NCBI GenBank assembly: GCA_040389305.1
Contig: JAZKAD010000063.1
Location: 1 to 18,005, forward strand
Source: JAZKAD01 sp040389305
GTDB lineage: Bacteria; Pseudomonadota; Alphaproteobacteria; Rickettsiales; Rickettsiaceae
DNA: 18,005 bases
Reading direction: 5' to 3'
Shown: one piece after another, positions 14,595 to 18,005 of the stretch
Layout of the letters: each line of letters opens with the position of its first letter
How positions within the stretch are numbered: the stretch's first letter is position 1
The notes under the pieces: model-generated
Told to the model about the DNA's origin: nothing
Database searches by the model: none
Seen by the model: the letters and a program-made list of their open reading frames with translations, nothing else
Translations under genes and position numbers: made by a program

Positions 14595-16223
14595 ATGCCT
14601 GATATTAGCTTTACGGTAGATCTTTCTGAAGTACGAAAGTCAATTTCTAGTGAAGCCGCGCCTTCTCTTTATCATGATTTAGATTATTTAAATACCAATC
14701 TAACCCTTCCTTCGTTATCAAACTTACGAACAAGGTTGATGCAAAAGCCTAATCAACCATTTGGATTTTTTGAAAAAAGAAAACTTTCGAATGATCTTTT
14801 TAAATCCTTGAAAGATTGGGCCTATAGAAATCCAGGTTACGGAGTAAAAGAAGCTTATGAAGAATATGCTAAGTCCAGAAATTCCACATCTAGAAAGAAA
14901 TTTGTAGAACATTGCGCTAAAGTGACTTCTCTTGGAGAAGAGTGGACGCACAACCAGGTAGAAAAAGTAGTGGCTATCGTTTTGCGCGGTTTAGAAGGTG
15001 GTAATCCTCCGGGCAAAATCAAAGAGGCTTTAGATGATGCTATGGAATCTTATGTCCAGACATCAAGAGAGCAAGCGCGCAAAGACTTTGATAGAAACGA
15101 TATAGTATTCTATGATGGCGTAAAAGTTCTCGACGTTAAGGAGGGAGGGCAGACTGGACCTTACCAGGTTTTTACTAGAGAGAATTTTAGCAGCTTAACC
15201 GGTGAGCAAATGGGTTTTATTACTACATTATGCGACCAAGGAAAATTTGCTGGCGGACAAACCGTTCCCGTCATGCAGGATATGGCGGATAATAAAGGCG
15301 TAATTCTGACTACAGAATCTCAAACTAGTATTTTGCAGAAAGATGGTAGGACGTATGTAATACGCAGAGAAGATTTGTCTGATCAGAGTATGACCGATCC
15401 TGCGGCGCCTAAGGTTAAGCGCTGCACAATGTCTACTAACATTGATATCNNNNNNNNNNCCGATCTTCAGGCTGAGAGTTTTACCCCTGGCTGCGCTTCA
15501 GGTAAGCCATCCACCAAGATAGTCTTTGGAGGCGATTCGGACAAGCTTGGAGAATTAAATATACCGAAGGAATGGAAATCCAAAGTAGATGTTAATGATA
15601 TGGATGTTCTGCGCGGCGCTTCAACGGCACAAGAACTACCTAAATCTCCTATAGAGAGAGTCTCGGGGGATGCGGTTGCTGATCATGAGCAGCATGCAGT
15701 GTCAGAGGCATCGCATCCAGCTTCTTATGCAGTAGACTTAGTCTCTCATGTAAGTAAAGCAAAGACCTATGAGGATGCGGTAGAGCTTTATAATGATGCC
15801 GTAAATGTAGTTCCTAAGGACGAGCAATTTACCATGCTAGGAACTCCAAAAACAGAAAAAGGTATCACAACTGTAACATGGCTGAGGCCAGGCGGTAATC
15901 ATGATAATCCAGATGATCATATAATATATAGAAATGAAAATGGCAAAGAGTCTTGGGTCTGTGGAGCGGGGGTGGGGGATGTCATCATTCCGCCGCAAAA
16001 AACTTCAAAAGGCTATGCGTTAGCTAGGGTACAAAACGGCAATGTTTCAATAGTTGCCGGAGAAAAAGATGCCATTCTAAATATCAAAAATCGCAAAGAC
16101 CATGAAGTTGCAGAAGTCTCTGATTTGCGAAAAGCTATCTCGAAGTACGTTGTTCATGGAGTAGAGAGGTCAACTAATCCAGTACGCCGCAGTCATAGAG
16201 AAGATTACGGTAGAGCGCCGTAA
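14595..16223 (+). CDS. Unrecognised 542-aa protein coupled to virB9; candidate T4SS substrate or accessory
   Basis: I do not recognise this family. The ATG lies 2 bases after the virB9 stop, in the place where virB10 usually follows, so it should be co-expressed with virB8-virB9. No signal peptide and no membrane helix: a soluble, mostly charged protein. Residues 1-165 look helical (KFVEHCAKV, KIKEALDDAMESYVQ). About 165-290 look beta-rich (DIVFYDGVKVLDVKEGGQ, FITTLCDQGKFAGGQTVP). A Ser/Ala-rich linker occupies about 340-375, and a second folded-looking part about 385-510 (KTYEDAVELYNDAV, VTWLRPGGNHDNPDDHIIY). The last 20 residues are Arg-rich (ERSTNPVRRSHREDYGRAP), which suits the positively charged C-terminal signal of many T4SS substrates; that is inference. 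A 10-N run interrupts it at 15450-15459 with frame kept. Confidence 0.8.
   Translation: MPDISFTVDLSEVRKSISSEAAPSLYHDLDYLNTNLTLPSLSNLRTRLMQKPNQPFGFFEKRKLSNDLFKSLKDWAYRNPGYGVKEAYEEYAKSRNSTSRKKFVEHCAKVTSLGEEWTHNQVEKVVAIVLRGLEGGNPPGKIKEALDDAMESYVQTSREQARKDFDRNDIVFYDGVKVLDVKEGGQTGPYQVFTRENFSSLTGEQMGFITTLCDQGKFAGGQTVPVMQDMADNKGVILTTESQTSILQKDGRTYVIRREDLSDQSMTDPAAPKVKRCTMSTNIDIXXXXDLQAESFTPGCASGKPSTKIVFGGDSDKLGELNIPKEWKSKVDVNDMDVLRGASTAQELPKSPIERVSGDAVADHEQHAVSEASHPASYAVDLVSHVSKAKTYEDAVELYNDAVNVVPKDEQFTMLGTPKTEKGITTVTWLRPGGNHDNPDDHIIYRNENGKESWVCGAGVGDVIIPPQKTSKGYALARVQNGNVSIVAGEKDAILNIKNRKDHEVAEVSDLRKAISKYVVHGVERSTNPVRRSHREDYGRAP
15450..15459. other. 10-base run of N inside the 542-aa gene
   Basis: Unresolved bases. 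The reading frame is the same before and after, so four residues after NIDI are unknown and the gene is not shown to be broken. Confidence 0.95.
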
Positions 16224-16236
16224 GAGAGTAATTGCT

Positions 16237-16971
16237 TTAGTGTGCGGCACCGCCTGTACCATTATCTTCGGGAAAAGGAGGGTTGCCCATGATAAAAACT
16301 CTATGCTCCGTAGTCTCATTGCTGAGATTTGCAGGGTTCATATTATTGTTAGCATGTTCAGGGAGAGATACCACTTCTATTAGGGTTTGATTCTGGGAGT
16401 CTAATCCAGCTCTAGATGCTCTTGGTTGCATCACGGATAATAGTTGCTGAGCAAATGTGAATGCTGCATCTCGCAGACCTGAAACCATATGAGTATCAGC
16501 TGGTCTAGTTCCGTTGCCTTGATGATGAGGGCTAGAATCTGAAAATTCTGTACTCCCTGCGGTGGTAAAAACCCGCTCTTCAGTTCTTTCTTCTGTAGTA
16601 ACTTGGTTGCCGCCCTTGGTTTTATGGTGTTCAACTACAGTTTTTGTTGCTGTCGTAGAATTAACTGCTTGAGCACTAGAAGCGCTTGTGGGTTTTATGG
16701 AGACTACAGACGCTGCCTGATCTGTAGTAGAGCTTACGATTGCATCTCTTTCACTTATATGTATTTTAAGGTTTTTGAAAGTAGTCGTAGTACCATCTGC
16801 AGCTCTAAAAGTAAACTCATCGCAGCTTATTTTCGCATCATCGCTTGCAGATTTGTTTTTTTGTTGAGTGTGCTTTCGATACTGAAAGACTCCAAAAGCT
16901 GCTGCACCTGTAGTGACGGCACTACACATCATAGTAATAATCTGTAGCGCAAGCGCCTCGGTATCAGCCAT
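16237..16971 (-). CDS. Hypothetical single-pass membrane protein, Ser/Thr-rich
   Basis: A 244-residue protein of unknown family. One N-terminal membrane segment (about 8-28, LQIITMMCSAVTTGAAAFGVF) is followed by a basic stretch YRKHTQQKNK, so by the positive-inside rule the large C-terminal part is probably cytoplasmic. About 45-75 could be a small folded piece (CDEFTFRAADGTTTTFKNLK with IHISERD). About 75-160 are Ser/Thr/Glu-rich low complexity (TTEERTEERVFTT). The rest is polar, ending in a Gly/Pro-rich tail (NPPFPEDNGTGGAAH). AGG about 6 bases before the ATG supports the start. It converges on the 542-aa gene with 13 bases between stops. The coherent N-terminal helix plus basic stop-transfer favours this strand over the opposite frame. 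Confidence 0.65.
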   Translation of the reverse strand: MADTEALALQIITMMCSAVTTGAAAFGVFQYRKHTQQKNKSASDDAKISCDEFTFRAADGTTTTFKNLKIHISERDAIVSSTTDQAASVVSIKPTSASSAQAVNSTTATKTVVEHHKTKGGNQVTTEERTEERVFTTAGSTEFSDSSPHHQGNGTRPADTHMVSGLRDAAFTFAQQLLSVMQPRASRAGLDSQNQTLIEVVSLPEHANNNMNPANLSNETTEHRVFIMGNPPFPEDNGTGGAAH

Positions 16972-17187
16972 AGTAACCTGCTTCTTTTATTAATCTAGCT
17001 AGTATTTGCATTAAATTAGTACTCAGGCAAGAAAAAAGGTATGGCAATGCTATTCTAAGTTGCAAATTGTCATTTTATTGTCTCTTGTCCCATATACCTC
17101 GAACCAGCAAATAATTATATTCAGGGCCACTTGCAAAATTCATAGAACATGAGATATTTTATCGTGCCTTATATACTTGCGCTAGTT

Positions 17188-18005
17188 TTATACCATCAAG
17201 CCCGCATCTTCTGATGGGTGACTTGCAGCTCCCACAAGATCTATTGTTTCATCAAAACCCCTACTAAACTCATCTCGTGTATGTCCAAATTTTTCTGTAA
17301 CTCCGTAAGGTTCAAATCCAAGTCCTCGAAGAACTGATTGCGAGGGTGCATTATCTTGTCTTGCTGTTGCGACAACCCTCTGAAAAAGTTGACCACCTGT
17401 GAATGATTTATCAGAACCGATTACTTGATTCACAGATCTATGAGTATCAAATAAGGATTGTCCATAGATGCATACTAGAGCTCCAACGGTTTCTGAGGCT
17501 ATATGTTTACCATGAGCATCTTTTCTTAGTAAATACGCAAGTTCGGCTGCATTTAGAACTTCGCTGTTACCGATTACTTCATATCCTAAAATTACATCCT
17601 CTCCTTCCTCTCTTTGCTCAGAATCTTCGGTATCTTTTACAATAAATGCTGCAAACGGATATCCATTGTCCCAGCGCTTTGATTGTCTTACGACATTTGC
17701 ACAAAAAGCTTCTGGCTTACTTGTCATCCCTGATGCATAACTTTGCATCACTTGTGGATCATTAAAGACATTTTCGTAAAGACTGTGTATCTCTGGAGGT
17801 AAGTTTGATATATCCAGGTTTGATGTATTTGCAACACGAAGAGGTACCAAAGTACATCTGTTTGTACTGATATGTGGTAAGGTTCGGCCAGTCTCAGCGC
17901 TACATTCTACTTGCTCAATATGTGCAGTATATCTAGATGTGTATCTTGTATGGGACTGTTTGGAAAATCTCCAATTCCTTCTTTTTACAAATTCTTTCGC
18001 GCCTT
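17188..18005 (-). CDS. GNAT-family (RimJ/RimL-like) N-acetyltransferase, 5' partial
   Basis: The frame stays open from the stop at 17188 to the window edge, so the gene begins outside. A TTG at 17850 could be called as a start, but the in-frame sequence before it (HISTNRCTLVPLRVAN) reads as the first strand of an acetyltransferase and should belong to the protein. GNAT features: PFAAFIVKD with ILGYEVIGNSE (strands beta2-beta3), AELAYLLRKDAHGKHIASE (beta4 plus the Q/RxxGxG/A-like acetyl-CoA loop, here KDAHGKHIA), FQRVVATARQDNAPSQSVLRGLGFEPYG (beta5, the conserved Asn and the GF end). An acidic insertion (EDSEQREEGED) sits between beta2 and beta3. Acetyl-CoA transfer to an amino group is expected; the acceptor is unknown. 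At least 271 codons in the window, longer than a minimal RimJ/RimL enzyme. Confidence 0.75.
   Translation of the reverse strand, partial: GAKEFVKRRNWRFSKQSHTRYTSRYTAHIEQVECSAETGRTLPHISTNRCTLVPLRVANTSNLDISNLPPEIHSLYENVFNDPQVMQSYASGMTSKPEAFCANVVRQSKRWDNGYPFAAFIVKDTEDSEQREEGEDVILGYEVIGNSEVLNAAELAYLLRKDAHGKHIASETVGALVCIYGQSLFDTHRSVNQVIGSDKSFTGGQLFQRVVATARQDNAPSQSVLRGLGFEPYGVTEKFGHTRDEFSRGFDETIDLVGAASHPSEDAGLMV

Noticed and set aside
16603..16947. 114-aa Cys/Ser-rich plus-strand ORF
   Set aside because: Opposite the 244-aa minus-strand gene, whose N-terminal helix, basic flank and start signal are more protein-like; the plus frame has an odd Cys-rich composition typical of a shadow.
17848..17850. 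TTG as the start of the GNAT gene
   Set aside because: Frame remains open upstream to the window edge and encodes the expected first strand of the fold.

Overview
The window looks like a chromosomal segment of an AT-rich, host-associated alphaproteobacterium of the order Rickettsiales, probably a Midichloriaceae- or Rickettsiaceae-like symbiont. This is inferred from gene content, not from a marker tree. The pointers are the short insertion-less alphaproteobacterial ProS, an isolated virB8-virB9 pair with a divergent tiny VirB7-like lipoprotein (Rickettsiales scatter their T4SS genes in islets like this), the ubiE-ubiB and proS-lolC-lolD linkages, and eukaryote-like LRR protein coding.

Layout: (1) 2-2341, pheT, lacking only about two N-terminal codons. 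(2) 2464-3504, minus strand, an LRR gene built of 72-bp tandem units whose 3' end runs through a degenerate palindromic repeat-like segment. (3) 3854-4743, an overlapping holin and GH24 endolysin pair with its own strong terminator and no other phage gene nearby. (4) 4819-6918, a near-consensus promoter followed by ubiE-ubiB, a ubiquinone-synthesis operon; UbiB stops before the usual C-terminal membrane helices. (5) 7003-10332, proS, lolC and lolD. (6) 10420-10497, tRNA-His(GTG). (7) 10666-12204, an unusual fusion of a secreted amino-acid-binding-type domain with a TRIC-type cation channel. (8) 12261-12698, tsaE. (9) 12667-16223, a T4SS islet: a 54-aa lipoprotein on the minus strand, then virB8, virB9 and a 542-aa unrecognised protein where virB10 would commonly follow. 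(10) 16237-18005, two minus-strand genes: a single-pass, Ser/Thr-rich protein of unknown function and a GNAT-type acetyltransferase that runs off the right edge.

Housekeeping blocks (translation, quinone synthesis, lipoprotein sorting, tRNA modification) alternate with accessory or host-interaction material (LRR, lysis pair, T4SS islet with candidate substrate genes). The parts most worth a second look are the unknown gene translationally coupled to virB9, the receptor-like SBP-TRIC fusion, the orphan lysis cassette, and the palindromic element inside the LRR coding sequence. Two 10-base N runs (6004-6013 and 15450-15459) interrupt ubiB and the 542-aa gene without breaking frame.
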